Positions 32,785 to 41,468 of a DNA stretch of 64,000 nucleotides are shown here, one piece after another. The notes under the pieces were generated by a model. That model made no database searches. It saw nothing but the letters and a program-made list of their open reading frames with translations, and was not told the origin of the DNA. This DNA is from Damh-18 sp964570795 (GTDB lineage: Bacteria; Patescibacteriota; Minisyncoccia; Phycocordibacterales; UBA918): the NCBI GenBank assembly GCA_964570795.1, contig CAZMYZ010000003.1:1-64000 (forward strand). The letters are read 5' to 3'. The first letter of the stretch is position 1. Each line of letters starts with the position of its first letter. The position numbers were made by a program, and so were the translations under genes.

Positions 32785-33753
32785 ATGCTTGAAACCAACG
32801 TAGCATTGCCATCAAAGCCGCGAGTAATTAAAGAGGAGGAATTCTCGGGTGTTTTTGAGATTGATGGTCTTTACCCTGGGTACGGCCACACCATCGGGAA
32901 CTCACTTCGCCGCATCATCCTATCATCACTTCCCGGTGCTGCTATTACACAAGTTAAAATAGATGGTGTAGACCATGAGTTTTCTACCATCGCAGGTGTA
33001 AAGGAAGACGTTGTGACGATTCTTTTGAATCTCAAGCGTGTACGCCTCCTTATGCATAGCGATACACCACTCACCATTTCTCTCAAGGCATCAGGTGCAC
33101 AGGTGGTTACGGCTGCACAAATTACGACTCCAAGTCAGATTACTATTCTCAACCCCGAGCAAAAGATTGCAGAGATTACTGACAAGGGAACTACCCTCAA
33201 CATTGAAGTAACTGTTGAGCATGGACTTGGCTACGTACCACGTGAAGTACATCAAAAAGAGAAGGTTGACATTGGTACTATTGCACTTGATGCAGTATTC
33301 ACCCCGATTCGTCGTGTGAACTACGAGGTGGAGAATATGCGCGTTGGTGATCGTACTGATTACAACCGTCTTCGTGTCTTTATTGAGACCGACGGTACTT
33401 TGACTCCACGTCAAGCACTTGAAAACTCAATCGAGATTATGGTGCACCAGTTGAAAGCTATTATTGGCTTCCAAGACAGCGTTCAACGTCCTTCAGAAAC
33501 AGCGATCACTGAAGCGGAGGAGGTGGAAGACGAAGCGGGGGAAGTTGATGCTGATGTGCTCAAGACACGCATCGAAACACTTGATTTTTCAACGCGCACA
33601 TTGGGTGCACTTGAAAATGCAAATATCAGAACGCTTGGCGGACTTGTGCGTAAGAAAAAAGATGATATTCTAGCGCTCGATGGCATCGGACCAAAGGGAG
33701 TAGAGGAACTTGAGGCTATTCTCGCCAAGATGAATTTAGGTTTTAAAGAATAA
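32785..33753 (+). CDS. rpoA: RNA polymerase alpha subunit
   Basis: 322 residues. The N-terminal dimerisation domain includes LYPGYGHTIGNSLRRIILSSLPG, and the C-terminal helix-hairpin-helix domain (about 255-322) has ALENANIRTLGGLVRKKKDDIL and GPKGVEELEAILAKM. Both domains are intact, with an acidic linker (EEVEDEAGEVDAD). It assembles the polymerase core and contacts UP elements and activators. It precedes rplQ by one base. Confidence 0.98.
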   Translation: MLETNVALPSKPRVIKEEEFSGVFEIDGLYPGYGHTIGNSLRRIILSSLPGAAITQVKIDGVDHEFSTIAGVKEDVVTILLNLKRVRLLMHSDTPLTISLKASGAQVVTAAQITTPSQITILNPEQKIAEITDKGTTLNIEVTVEHGLGYVPREVHQKEKVDIGTIALDAVFTPIRRVNYEVENMRVGDRTDYNRLRVFIETDGTLTPRQALENSIEIMVHQLKAIIGFQDSVQRPSETAITEAEEVEDEAGEVDADVLKTRIETLDFSTRTLGALENANIRTLGGLVRKKKDDILALDGIGPKGVEELEAILAKMNLGFKE

Positions 33754-33754
33754 C

Positions 33755-34108
33755 ATGCGACACCACAACCAAAACAGAACATTCGGACGATCACGCAGTC
33801 AGCGCACAGCGCTTCTTCGTGGTCTCGCACTTTCCCTCATTGAACACGGAAAGATACACACCACTGAGGCAAAAGCAAAGGAACTGCGCCCGTATGTCGA
33901 GAAACTTATCACAAAAGGTAAGGACGACACCGTCGCATCTCGTCGCCTCGTGATGAGTCTCTTGGGAGAACCACACACCGATGTGGTATCAAAACTGTTT
34001 AGTGATGTGGCGAAGCGATACACTGAGCGAAACGGCGGATATACGCGTATTATTAAGTTAGGTGAAACAAAAGCAGGGCGCACGGAGGCGTACATTGAGC
34101 TTGTATAA
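33755..34108 (+). CDS. rplQ: Ribosomal protein L17
   Basis: 117 residues. MRHHNQNRTFGRSRSQRTALLRGLALSLIEHGKI (read in parts) and the C-terminal GGYTRIIKLGETKAGRTEAYIELV are L17 signatures. It is a 50S protein near the exit tunnel. It lies one base after rpoA, the usual position, and four bases before rplM. Confidence 0.98.
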   Translation: MRHHNQNRTFGRSRSQRTALLRGLALSLIEHGKIHTTEAKAKELRPYVEKLITKGKDDTVASRRLVMSLLGEPHTDVVSKLFSDVAKRYTERNGGYTRIIKLGETKAGRTEAYIELV

Positions 34109-34112
34109 CGAT

Positions 34113-34463
34113 ATGGAAAAGAAAGAATTTATCATTGATGCAACAGGAAAGCGACTTGGTCGCCTTGCAACTGAAATTGCATCAATCTTGCTTGGAAAGA
34201 ACACTACACATGTCGCAAAGAATCTCGTAGAGCCTGTTACTGTAAAGGTAACCAACGCGTCTAAACTTGATATTTCGGAAAAGCGTGGAAAGCATGAATT
34301 CCAGAGTTATTCAGGTCACCCAGGAGGACGTCGCGTAGAGACACTTGATCATCTTGCAAAGCGACTAGGCTACAGTGAGGTCGTAAAGCGCGTGGTAAAG
34401 GGTATGCTCCCAAAAAACAAACTACAGACGCCGCGTCTCCATAATCTTGAAGTAACTGAATAA
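34113..34463 (+). CDS. rplM: Ribosomal protein L13
   Basis: 116 residues, shorter than the usual 140-145. IIDATGKRLGRLATEIASILLGK and VKRVVKGMLPKNKLQ are L13 signatures. The normal C-terminal extension after HNLEV is missing. The ATG at 34113 is chosen since relatives start at this point; the open frame upstream to 34062 overlaps rplQ. It shares one base with the rpsI start (TAATG). Confidence 0.96.
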   Translation: MEKKEFIIDATGKRLGRLATEIASILLGKNTTHVAKNLVEPVTVKVTNASKLDISEKRGKHEFQSYSGHPGGRRVETLDHLAKRLGYSEVVKRVVKGMLPKNKLQTPRLHNLEVTE

Positions 34464-34870
34464 TGACTATGGCAACGAAACAATATACAGAAGGAATTGG
34501 ACGACGCAAGACTGCAACTGCGCGCGTACGTATTACCAAAGCAAATGAAACACGTGTACTCGTGAACGAAAAAGCGATTGGTGAATACTTCAGCGCTGCT
34601 ACTTTGCAAAAGAATTTGCTTTCAGTGCTCGAGACTGCAGACGCAGGAATCGAAAACTACGAAATCAGCGCACATGTGCAGGGTGGTGGGCTTAGTTCAC
34701 AATCAGATGCTATTCGACTCGGTATCGCACGTGCACTCTTGAAGGAAAAAGCGGAGCGCCGCATTCCACTCAAGAAAGCTGGTTTCCTCAAGCGCGACCC
34801 TCGCGCCGTAGAACGAAAGAAATTTGGTCTCAAGAAAGCGAGAAAGCGACCTCAATGGTCAAAACGATAA
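34463..34870 (+). CDS. rpsI: Ribosomal protein S9
   Basis: 135 residues (133 if started at the ATG at 34469). GIGRRKTATARVRI, GGGLSSQSDAIRLGIARAL and the basic C-terminus ARKRPQWSKR, whose tail reaches the P-site tRNA, identify S9. Last gene of the run; a strong terminator follows 4 bases after the stop. Confidence 0.98.
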   Translation: MTMATKQYTEGIGRRKTATARVRITKANETRVLVNEKAIGEYFSAATLQKNLLSVLETADAGIENYEISAHVQGGGLSSQSDAIRLGIARALLKEKAERRIPLKKAGFLKRDPRAVERKKFGLKKARKRPQWSKR

Positions 34871-34873
34871 TCA

Positions 34874-34897
34874 AAAGCCCGGCCTGCGCCGGGCTTT
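34874..34897 (+). terminator. Intrinsic terminator of the ribosomal operon
   Basis: AAAGCCCGGC (34874-34883) pairs with GCCGGGCTTT (34888-34897). The T-run is short. Confidence 0.85.
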
Positions 34898-34994
34898 ATC
34901 GTTTCGACGACCGGAACATTACAAACCCAACAGACTATAGACAATAATAAATATCTATGACATAATCTCGAAAGATATTATTGAGGAGGTACCG

Positions 34995-35231
34995 ATGAAA
35001 AAGAGACCGAGATTAACACCAGGTCAAAGCAGTGCAATTCTGGCACAGAAGTTACACGGAGTAGCGGACCAAATGCTTCACCATGTTGTTGAGAACTTTG
35101 TTCCGATACCGCGCGCATCATGTGCGTGTGGTAAGTCAATCATTTTCTCTGCAACAAAACCGCAGTACACCTGCACTCGGTGCAACGCAACATATCAACT
35201 CGTCGTAGAAGTAAAAAAAGTTGTCGAATAG
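34995..35231 (+). CDS. 78-residue zinc-ribbon-like protein
   Basis: A small basic protein with two cysteine pairs, Cys43/Cys45 (SCACGKS) and Cys60/Cys63 (TCTRCNA), arranged as a compact zinc ribbon after a helical N-terminus. Not recognised as a named family. A strong Shine-Dalgarno GAGGAGG lies five bases before the ATG. Upstream, an inverted repeat AATATC...GATATT spans about 34950-34981 and encloses a CATAAT-like -10. It forms a single-gene unit with a terminator right after it. Confidence 0.75.
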   Translation: MKKRPRLTPGQSSAILAQKLHGVADQMLHHVVENFVPIPRASCACGKSIIFSATKPQYTCTRCNATYQLVVEVKKVVE

Positions 35232-35241
35232 ACAACATCTG

Positions 35242-35267
35242 AAAACCGCCAACTTATCGGCGGTTTT
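35242..35267 (+). terminator. Intrinsic terminator
   Basis: AAAACCGCC (35242-35250) pairs with GGCGGTTTT (35259-35267). Confidence 0.88.
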
Positions 35268-35305
35268 ACTTTTATATACAAAATATTCTCGCCTCATATT
35301 CGTTT

Positions 35306-35334
35306 TTGACACCATTAAAATTCGCAGTTATAAT
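35306..35334 (+). promoter_or_regulatory. Perfect consensus sigma-70 promoter of grpE-dnaK-dnaJ
   Basis: TTGACA (35306-35311), exactly 17 bases, TATAAT (35329-35334). The expected start site lies next to the ATG at 35344. I see no CIRCE (HrcA) repeat. Confidence 0.85.
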
Positions 35335-35343
35335 GCTCGCACT

Positions 35344-35925
35344 ATGGTTGATTCACATGATATACATGAAGAAGATGAGATTGTTACTGAAGACGCCATC
35401 CTACCCGAGGACACTGAAATTGATTTAGAAGATGAGGAGGAGCAACTCGGTGACAAACTAAAAAACCTCCGCAAAAAACTTGCGGAGTGTGAAGAAGAAA
35501 AACAAAATCATTTAGCAGACTTACAAAGAACACGCGCTGATTTCCTCAATAGCAAACGACGGCTCGAGGAACAAGTCGCCCGCGACAAGGAGCGCGCAAC
35601 CGACAAGATACTCGTTGAGTTACTCACTCTTGCAGACAGTTTTGATATTGCAATGAGCGACAAGGATTGGGCGTCCGTCGACCCCAAATGGCGTGGAGGC
35701 GTAGAGGCCATCCAGTCCACACTCGCGTCGCTTCTCAGGCAGTATCAGGTAGCGCCCCAAGACCCGGTAGGCGCACCATTTAATCCCGAAGAACACGAAG
35801 CAGTTTCAAATACACCCGTCACCGACAGTGCCCAGGTAGACACCGTCATAGCCGTACTCCAAAAAGGGTACAAACGCGGCGACCACATCATTCGGCCTGC
35901 GCGCGTCGTTGTCGGCACTGAATAA
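35344..35925 (+). CDS. grpE: Nucleotide exchange factor GrpE
   Basis: 193 residues. An acidic disordered N-terminus (about 1-40), a long coiled coil (about 42-105) and the C-terminal beta domain with PVGAPFNPEEHEAVSNTPV and VLQKGYKRGDHIIRPARVVVG. It releases ADP from DnaK. The frame is open 41 codons further upstream, but that part spans the promoter and a terminator, so the ATG at 35344 is right. First gene of the chaperone operon. Confidence 0.96.
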   Translation: MVDSHDIHEEDEIVTEDAILPEDTEIDLEDEEEQLGDKLKNLRKKLAECEEEKQNHLADLQRTRADFLNSKRRLEEQVARDKERATDKILVELLTLADSFDIAMSDKDWASVDPKWRGGVEAIQSTLASLLRQYQVAPQDPVGAPFNPEEHEAVSNTPVTDSAQVDTVIAVLQKGYKRGDHIIRPARVVVGTE

Positions 35926-35967
35926 TTATTCACATTCACTATTAGTTAGTTTTTAAGAAAATACATT

Positions 35968-37857
35968 ATGGCAAAAATTCTTGGTATTGACCTAGGCACA
36001 ACCAACTCAGCAATGGCGATTATCGAAGGCGGTGAGCCAACGATTATTGAAAACGCGGAGGGCAACCGCACAACACCATCCATTGTTGCTATTTCAAAAA
36101 CAGGGGAGCGTCTCGTGGGGCAAATCGCGAAGCGACAGGCAGTGACCAACCCGAAAAATACTATCTACGGTATCAAGCGCTTCATGGGACACAACTTCAG
36201 CGAGTCTGCAGTCCAGAGTGACAAAGGCATTGTGCCGTACGAGGTAAAGGAGGGAAGTGATAATGGTGTCATTGTGCACATGGGAGAAAAGGATTATCGT
36301 CCTGAGGAAGTGTCTGCAATGATTCTCTCAAAGATGAAGGCTGATGCAGAGGCAAAGCTTGGTGAAAAAATCACTGAGGCGGTTATTACCGTACCCGCAT
36401 ACTTTAATGACGCACAGCGTAAGGCAACACAGGATGCAGGAAAGATTGCCGGCCTCGATGTGAAGCGTATCATCAATGAGCCTACCGCCGCAGCCCTCGC
36501 ATACGGTTTCAATAAAAAGAAAGAGGAGAAGATTGTCGTATATGACTTTGGAGGTGGTACATTCGACGTCACCGTGCTTGAAGTGGGTGATGATGTGATT
36601 GAAGTACAGTCTACTGACGGCGACGCACACATGGGCGGCCGCGACATAGACCAAAAGATTGTTCGACACCTCATTGCAGAGTTTAAGAGTCTTGAAGGTA
36701 TTGACCTCGGCAAGGATGCACTTGCCCTCCAGCGTCTCGATGAAGCCGCAGAAAAGGCAAAGCATGAACTCTCAACCACTGGTGAGGCGGAAATCAACAT
36801 CCCCTTCATCACCTCAGATGCCAATGGTCCAAAGCATCTTCTTTTGAAACTCACTCGTGCAAAACTCGAAGAAATCGCACACGAGTACATCGATCGCTCA
36901 ATTGAGATTACGAAGCGTGCACTCGAGGCATCAGGACTCAAGAAAGAGGAGATTGATGAAATCATTCTTGTAGGAGGTCAAACTCGTATGCCTCGTATTG
37001 TGGAGCGCGTAAAAGAACTCTTTGGAAAAGAGCCTAATAAAACAGTGAATCCCGATGAAGTAGTAGCACTCGGTGCGGCTATTCAAGCAGGTATCTTCCA
37101 GGGAGATGTCCACGACATTACCCTTGTCGATGTAATTCCACTTTCACTTGGTATCGAGACTATGGGAGGTGTCTCCACAAAACTCGTGGAAAAGAACACC
37201 CACATTCCTACCAAGCGTGAGCAAATCTTTTCTACTGCTGCAGACAATCAGACATCCGTAGAGATTCACATCACCCAAGGTGAACGCCCTATGGCAGCAG
37301 ACAATAAGTCTCTTGGTCGTTTTATCCTCGATGGCATTCCTCCTGCACCACGCGGTATGCCACAGGTGGAGGTTATCTTTGATGTCGACGCAAACGGCGT
37401 GCTCAATGTAATCGCAAAGGACAAATCAACTGGCAAGGAGCAAAAGATTCGTATCGAAGCAAACTCAGGCCTTACCCCCGACGACATCGAGCGCATGAAG
37501 CAGGAGGCTGAGGCACATGCAGGTGAAGATGAGAAGAAGAAGCAACTCATTGAGTCTCGCAACATGGCTGACCAAATGATATATACTGCGGAGAAGTCGC
37601 TCACCGATCACAAGGATGCTATCACTCCCGAACTCAAAGCAGGTGTCGAGGAGAAAGTAAAAGCACTTCGTGAGGTGAAGGACAAGGACGATAATGAAGC
37701 AATAAAAACAAAGACTCAAGAACTTTCAACGGAGATGCAAAAAATTGGTGAAGCGATGCAGAAGCAAGCACCACAGGAAGGTGCAGCACAGCCGGAAACA
37801 AAGCCTGGCGAAGGCAACATCCGCGACGCAGAGACAGGAGAGAATCCCACTAACTAG
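35968..37857 (+). CDS. dnaK: Hsp70 chaperone DnaK
   Basis: 629 residues. The N-terminal ATPase domain has ILGIDLGTTNSAMAI, VITVPAYFNDAQRKATQDAG, YDFGGGTFDVTVLEVGD and ILVGGQTRMP; the substrate domain and helical lid follow. The C-terminal Gln/Pro/Glu-rich tail ends without the EEVD-like end of eukaryotic forms, as expected. It lies 42 bases after grpE and 6 bases before dnaJ. Confidence 0.98.
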   Translation: MAKILGIDLGTTNSAMAIIEGGEPTIIENAEGNRTTPSIVAISKTGERLVGQIAKRQAVTNPKNTIYGIKRFMGHNFSESAVQSDKGIVPYEVKEGSDNGVIVHMGEKDYRPEEVSAMILSKMKADAEAKLGEKITEAVITVPAYFNDAQRKATQDAGKIAGLDVKRIINEPTAAALAYGFNKKKEEKIVVYDFGGGTFDVTVLEVGDDVIEVQSTDGDAHMGGRDIDQKIVRHLIAEFKSLEGIDLGKDALALQRLDEAAEKAKHELSTTGEAEINIPFITSDANGPKHLLLKLTRAKLEEIAHEYIDRSIEITKRALEASGLKKEEIDEIILVGGQTRMPRIVERVKELFGKEPNKTVNPDEVVALGAAIQAGIFQGDVHDITLVDVIPLSLGIETMGGVSTKLVEKNTHIPTKREQIFSTAADNQTSVEIHITQGERPMAADNKSLGRFILDGIPPAPRGMPQVEVIFDVDANGVLNVIAKDKSTGKEQKIRIEANSGLTPDDIERMKQEAEAHAGEDEKKKQLIESRNMADQMIYTAEKSLTDHKDAITPELKAGVEEKVKALREVKDKDDNEAIKTKTQELSTEMQKIGEAMQKQAPQEGAAQPETKPGEGNIRDAETGENPTN

Positions 37858-37863
37858 TATCCT

Positions 37864-38922
37864 ATGAAAAATTATTACGAAATACTCGGTATCGAAAAAA
37901 GCGCCTCAAAAGATGAGGTGAAGAAGGCATTTCGTAAACTTGCCGCAAAGTACCACCCTGACAAAAAAACGGGTGATGAGGCAAAGTTCAAGGAAATCAG
38001 TGAGGCCTATGCAACACTCGGTGACGACCAAAAGCGTGCTGCCTACGACAATCACGGACAATCCTTTGGTGGCAATGGCGGTTTTGGTGGTCAGTGGGGT
38101 GGCTTCCAAGGAGGGTTTGGTGGCGCAGGAGTAGAGTTTGACATGAATGATATCTTCCAAGGATTTGGTGATATGTTTGGTGGCGGAGGTGGGCAGCGTC
38201 GCGCACGTGGCAACGACATCTCTGTTGATATTGAACTCACCTTCAAGGAATCAATCTTTGGTACCAAGCGCACACTGAAACTCGCAAAGAATAATACCTG
38301 CACTACCTGTAGCGGCACCGGCGCCAAGCCAAAGAGCGAGATGATTACCTGTACCACCTGTAACGGAAACGGTCGCGTGCGTGAGACACGTCAGAGTATC
38401 TTAGGGCAGTTTGCTACCGTCCGTGAATGTACCGACTGTAACGGTACCGGCAAGATGGCAAAGGAAAAGTGTACCGACTGCGCAGGAGCAGGTGTACGCC
38501 GCTCTGAGGATGTCATTGATATCAATGTCCCCGCAGGTATTGAGCCTGGCGAGATGATTCGCATGACGGGTCGTGGTGAGGGAGTAAAGGGCGGCACTTC
38601 GGGTGACCTCTATATCAAAGTACACGTACAGCGACACCAGAGCATCCACCGTAGTGACAGCACCCTCGAGAGCACCTTGAAGGTGAAACTCACTGATGCA
38701 CTTCTTGGCGCAACCTATGGCGTGGAGACACTCGATGGCACCATCCAGATTAAGATTCCTGAGGGAGTAAAGCACGGCGAGATTCTCAGAATAAAAGGGA
38801 AGGGTGTGCCAGTCGGCTCATCACGTGGCGACTTCCATGTAAAAATCTCCATCGAGATTCCCGATAAACTTTCCCGCACCGCCCGCAAACTCGTAGAGGA
38901 ATTGAAGAAAGAAGGCATATAA
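37864..38922 (+). CDS. dnaJ: Co-chaperone DnaJ (Hsp40)
   Basis: 352 residues, complete type I DnaJ. The J domain has HPD at 31-33, a Gly/Phe-rich region follows (about 65-110), and the zinc domain has four CxxCxGxG-type repeats (CTTCSGTG, CTTCNGNG, CTDCNGTG, CTDCAGAG). C-terminal substrate-binding domains follow. It stimulates the DnaK ATPase. Last gene of the operon, with a terminator 7 bases after the stop. Confidence 0.98.
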   Translation: MKNYYEILGIEKSASKDEVKKAFRKLAAKYHPDKKTGDEAKFKEISEAYATLGDDQKRAAYDNHGQSFGGNGGFGGQWGGFQGGFGGAGVEFDMNDIFQGFGDMFGGGGGQRRARGNDISVDIELTFKESIFGTKRTLKLAKNNTCTTCSGTGAKPKSEMITCTTCNGNGRVRETRQSILGQFATVRECTDCNGTGKMAKEKCTDCAGAGVRRSEDVIDINVPAGIEPGEMIRMTGRGEGVKGGTSGDLYIKVHVQRHQSIHRSDSTLESTLKVKLTDALLGATYGVETLDGTIQIKIPEGVKHGEILRIKGKGVPVGSSRGDFHVKISIEIPDKLSRTARKLVEELKKEGI

Positions 38923-39090
38923 CGTTAAGAAAAACTGTCCCCTACGGACAGTTTTTTAGTTATATGAATCGGAACGATAGTTTTACTACTCATAATGAAA
39001 AACTAAGTGAGATGGGACAGCAGATACTTGTGAACAGGGTGAATTAGTAATCTGCGTTAGGGCGTTAAGAAAAACTGTCCTCTGCGGACA
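38923..39090 (+). repeat. Duplicated terminator segment, 28-bp direct repeat
   Basis: The 28 bases at 38923-38950, which hold most of the dnaJ terminator, recur at 39063-39090 with two changes. The second copy lost its T-run and runs into the next hairpin. The 112 bases between the copies hold no convincing gene. Confidence 0.75.
38930..38956 (+). terminator. Intrinsic terminator of the chaperone operon
   Basis: AAAAACTGTCC (38930-38940), loop CCTAC, GGACAGTTTTT (38946-38956). Confidence 0.9.
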
Positions 39091-39131
39091 ATACTAAACC
39101 CCGCGCCGTAGGCGCGGGGTTTAGTATTGTC
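39087..39131. terminator. Terminator of the toxin-antitoxin unit
   Basis: A perfect 21-bp stem with arms 39087-39107 and 39111-39131 and loop GTA. The right arm contains the toxin stop codon. The outer pairs derive from the duplicated dnaJ terminator segment. Confidence 0.75.
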
Positions 39132-39363
39132 GATATGTCTTTTCACTCATTCTCCCAATATCTAGGATATCTATCTTTGAATCAACCTTCTTGAAAATAA
39201 TACGTATCGTACCGACTCTCATACGAAAGATATCAGTGTGTGCAGTAAGTTTTTTGACGTCATATCCTTCTAGAGTATTGTTTTTCAAATCAATAAGAGC
39301 ATCCTCAATGAGAAGAGTATCTTTTCTATTTAATTTTCGAAGAAACTTTACGAGCTTATCCAT
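39121..39363 (-). CDS. RelE/ParE-superfamily toxin
   Basis: 80 residues. The fold pattern of a helical N-terminal half, KKLTAHTDIFRMRVGTIRIIFKKV and a final strand IDILDIGRMSEKTYRQY matches RelE-type toxins, which bind and cleave mRNA on the ribosome; the basic and aromatic residues near the C-terminus are kept. The start overlaps the antitoxin stop by 8 bases, the typical antitoxin-first order. The stop lies within a terminator hairpin. Confidence 0.88.
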   Translation of the reverse strand: MDKLVKFLRKLNRKDTLLIEDALIDLKNNTLEGYDVKKLTAHTDIFRMRVGTIRIIFKKVDSKIDILDIGRMSEKTYRQY

Positions 39364-39601
39364 TTATCTTTCTGAGTGCTTTAAGTACATCCTCTGCAGG
39401 TACACCATGTGGATTAATCTCGGTGAAATCGATAATACTTTCCCAACCAAGTTCCTCTTCATCAATAGGGGAGAGACGAAAAATAGGCTTATTGCGGCGA
39501 AGAACCGTAATAGACTCGCCTTTATCTACACGCGCAATATATGTCTCCATATTTTCGCGAAGTTCCTTCAGGCCAATGATATTTTTAACTTTAGTATTCA
39601 T
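39356..39601 (-). CDS. Phd/YefM-family antitoxin
   Basis: 81 residues. The N-terminal DNA-binding half, IIGLKELRENMETYIARVDKGESITVLRRNKPIFRLSPI (in parts), is the Phd/YefM pattern; the C-terminal segment should wrap the toxin. Such antitoxins repress their own operon by binding palindromes. Three tandem 11-bp palindromes lie directly upstream at 39608-39640. The ATG at 39601 has no Shine-Dalgarno sequence, and TAAACT (minus strand, 39614-39609) seven bases upstream could be a leaderless -10. Confidence 0.88.
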   Translation of the reverse strand: MNTKVKNIIGLKELRENMETYIARVDKGESITVLRRNKPIFRLSPIDEEELGWESIIDFTEINPHGVPAEDVLKALRKING

Positions 39602-39607
39602 ATATAT

Positions 39608-39640
39608 AAGTTTATCTTAAGATTATCTTAAGATTATCTT
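39608..39640. promoter_or_regulatory. Three tandem 11-bp palindromic operators
   Basis: Units AAGTTTATCTT (39608-39618), AAGATTATCTT (39619-39629) and AAGATTATCTT (39630-39640) are contiguous. The last two are perfect palindromes (AAGAT-N-ATCTT). They cover the expected promoter of the antitoxin gene, with TTGACT (minus strand) at 39647-39642. The 11-bp period puts the sites on one face of the helix. Confidence 0.75.
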
Positions 39641-39712
39641 TAGTCAAGTTCTTTAGCATACCTATTCCTCGAGATTTAAACACCACGCACAAAAAAGCAT
39701 CTCAAAACGCAG

Positions 39713-39718
39713 TATAAT
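39713..39718 (+). promoter_or_regulatory. -10 box, leaderless
   Basis: TATAAT ends seven bases before the ATG at 39726. Confidence 0.6.
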
Positions 39719-39725
39719 AAAGCCA

Positions 39726-40205
39726 ATGAATCCCGAAGACATTATTACACTCCTCAAGGAATCTGTTTTCTTGATTTCAGTCTTTGGTGTGCTTCTTTTC
39801 TATGCAATGGCAAAAGGGCGCTATGCGCTCATCAATGTCATACTCGCACTCTATCTCGCACTCCTTATTTCCATAAAGTTCCCATACTACGCACAGGTAG
39901 CGCAGGGCGGGGGAGATGGCGCAGCAATAGCAAAAATCCTTATCTTTCTTGCGTTTGTCGTCGTGGGTACACTCCTCTTCCGCCGCCATATTCCTGGTGA
40001 TGATTATGAGCCAGCTTTCCATCGCTTTGGGAAAAAGATACTCCTCGCCTCTATGGGAACAATTCTCATTATGATATTCAGTTTCCACGCACTCCCTGTA
40101 ACCGAAATCATCACCCCCGGCACCCCCATCCAATCCCTCTTCGCCCCCACCGAAAACTTCTTTTGGTGGCTTATTTTGCCCCTTATTACCTTGTTTTTTG
40201 TGTAA
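39726..40205 (+). CDS. Small polytopic membrane protein of unknown function
   Basis: 159 residues with four to five hydrophobic segments (about 12-27, 33-50, 68-84, 106-122, 142-158). KGRYALINVILALYLALLISIKFPYY is a recurring start in patescibacterial membrane proteins I cannot name, loosely like CvpA-type proteins. Its start is fixed by a consensus -10 box. It stands alone between the toxin-antitoxin unit and the carboxypeptidase gene. Confidence 0.7.
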   Translation: MNPEDIITLLKESVFLISVFGVLLFYAMAKGRYALINVILALYLALLISIKFPYYAQVAQGGGDGAAIAKILIFLAFVVVGTLLFRRHIPGDDYEPAFHRFGKKILLASMGTILIMIFSFHALPVTEIITPGTPIQSLFAPTENFFWWLILPLITLFFV

Positions 40206-40286
40206 TACAGGAAGTGGATTCCTCTTGGTATTAATAGTCCTCTATGCGAACACTGAGTAATTAAAATATGATACAGTGGACATATC

Positions 40287-41318
40287 ATGAAAAAATTACC
40301 GAAACTACAAAAGGGAGATCGGGTTGCAATAGTGTCACCAAGTTTTGCTGCCTCTGCAGTCTGGCCCCATGTGCATGAACTAGGTCTAAAACGCATACGT
40401 GAGGTGTTTGGGCTTGAGCCGGTAGTATATCCTGCAACTGCAAAACTCGATGCTACCCTCGGTGAAAAATCTGCCGATTTAGTTGCAGCCTTTTCTGATA
40501 CAGACATCAAGGCAGTGATTTCAACCCTCGGGGGAGATATTCAGGTTACCTATATTAAAAATCTCCCGAATGAACCATTTGCAATGCATCCAAAGCCATT
40601 CTTTGGATACAGCGATAATTCCCATTTTTGCAATTTTCTTTTCCTTAATGGTATTCCCTCATTCTATGGTGCAGCACTTTTTACCCAATTTGCTCATCAA
40701 AAGGAAATGAACCCATACACCATCAAATACATCAAGCATGCACTTTTTGATGAGGGTGAGATTGAATTGGTACCAAGCACATCATTCAATGATTTAGGAT
40801 TAGATTGGAGCGACCCAGCACTCCTTATTCATGAACGTGAATACGAGACAAATGAAGGATGGGTGTGGGATGGTGTTAGAGGTGGCGAAGGTCTCCTTTG
40901 GGGCGGCTGTATAGAATCAGTGGATGAAATGCTACGACATGGAGTTCCTATTCCATCACTCACACAATTTGAAAATATGGTCCTCATGATGGAGACTTCG
41001 GAGGAGATACCTGAGGCTGACTACATTATGCGCGTGCTTCGGGCACTGGGTGAACGTGGCATATTGGAGAGAGTGCAGGGGGTGTGTGTCGGGAGAGCAA
41101 AGGCACGTGAGTTTGGCAAACTTCGAAATCCAGAAGAGCGCGCTACATACAGAAAAGAGCAGCAAAAGACAATTACGGAAACAGTTCGCATGTATAACAA
41201 AGAGATTCCAATTATACAAAACATGGACTTTGGCCATACTGAGCCACAAATACCCATGCCTTATGGCGGCAAAGTACGCATAGATACAACACAGAAACGA
41301 ATATTTGCCACATTTTAA
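40287..41318 (+). CDS. S66 family LD-carboxypeptidase (MccF/LdcA-like)
   Basis: 343 residues. KGDRVAIVSPSFAAS at the N-terminus, the nucleophile Ser109 in GYSDNSH, and the His in MDFGHTEPQIPMPYG near the C-terminus fit the Ser-His-Glu triad of S66 peptidases. These cleave tetrapeptides from peptidoglycan during recycling or inactivate peptide antibiotics such as microcin C. Length and sequence type are closer to MccF than LdcA. TATGAT at 40266-40271 is a possible -10. A scaffold gap begins 51 bases after the stop. Confidence 0.88.
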   Translation: MKKLPKLQKGDRVAIVSPSFAASAVWPHVHELGLKRIREVFGLEPVVYPATAKLDATLGEKSADLVAAFSDTDIKAVISTLGGDIQVTYIKNLPNEPFAMHPKPFFGYSDNSHFCNFLFLNGIPSFYGAALFTQFAHQKEMNPYTIKYIKHALFDEGEIELVPSTSFNDLGLDWSDPALLIHEREYETNEGWVWDGVRGGEGLLWGGCIESVDEMLRHGVPIPSLTQFENMVLMMETSEEIPEADYIMRVLRALGERGILERVQGVCVGRAKAREFGKLRNPEERATYRKEQQKTITETVRMYNKEIPIIQNMDFGHTEPQIPMPYGGKVRIDTTQKRIFATF

Positions 41319-41368
41319 TGTGTATTGTCCTGTACAACGAATTTGAATTAGACAAACATAGACAAACT

Positions 41369-41468
41369 NNNNNNNNNNNNNNNNNNNNNNNNNNNNNNNN
41401 NNNNNNNNNNNNNNNNNNNNNNNNNNNNNNNNNNNNNNNNNNNNNNNNNNNNNNNNNNNNNNNNNNNN
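41369..41468. other. Scaffold gap, 100 N
   Basis: One hundred N. The length is a default value, so the real distance is unknown. Confidence 0.99.

Noticed and set aside
35281..35343. HrcA/CIRCE operator before grpE
   Set aside because: No TTAGCACTC-type inverted repeat is present; the only signals are the consensus promoter and the start codon.
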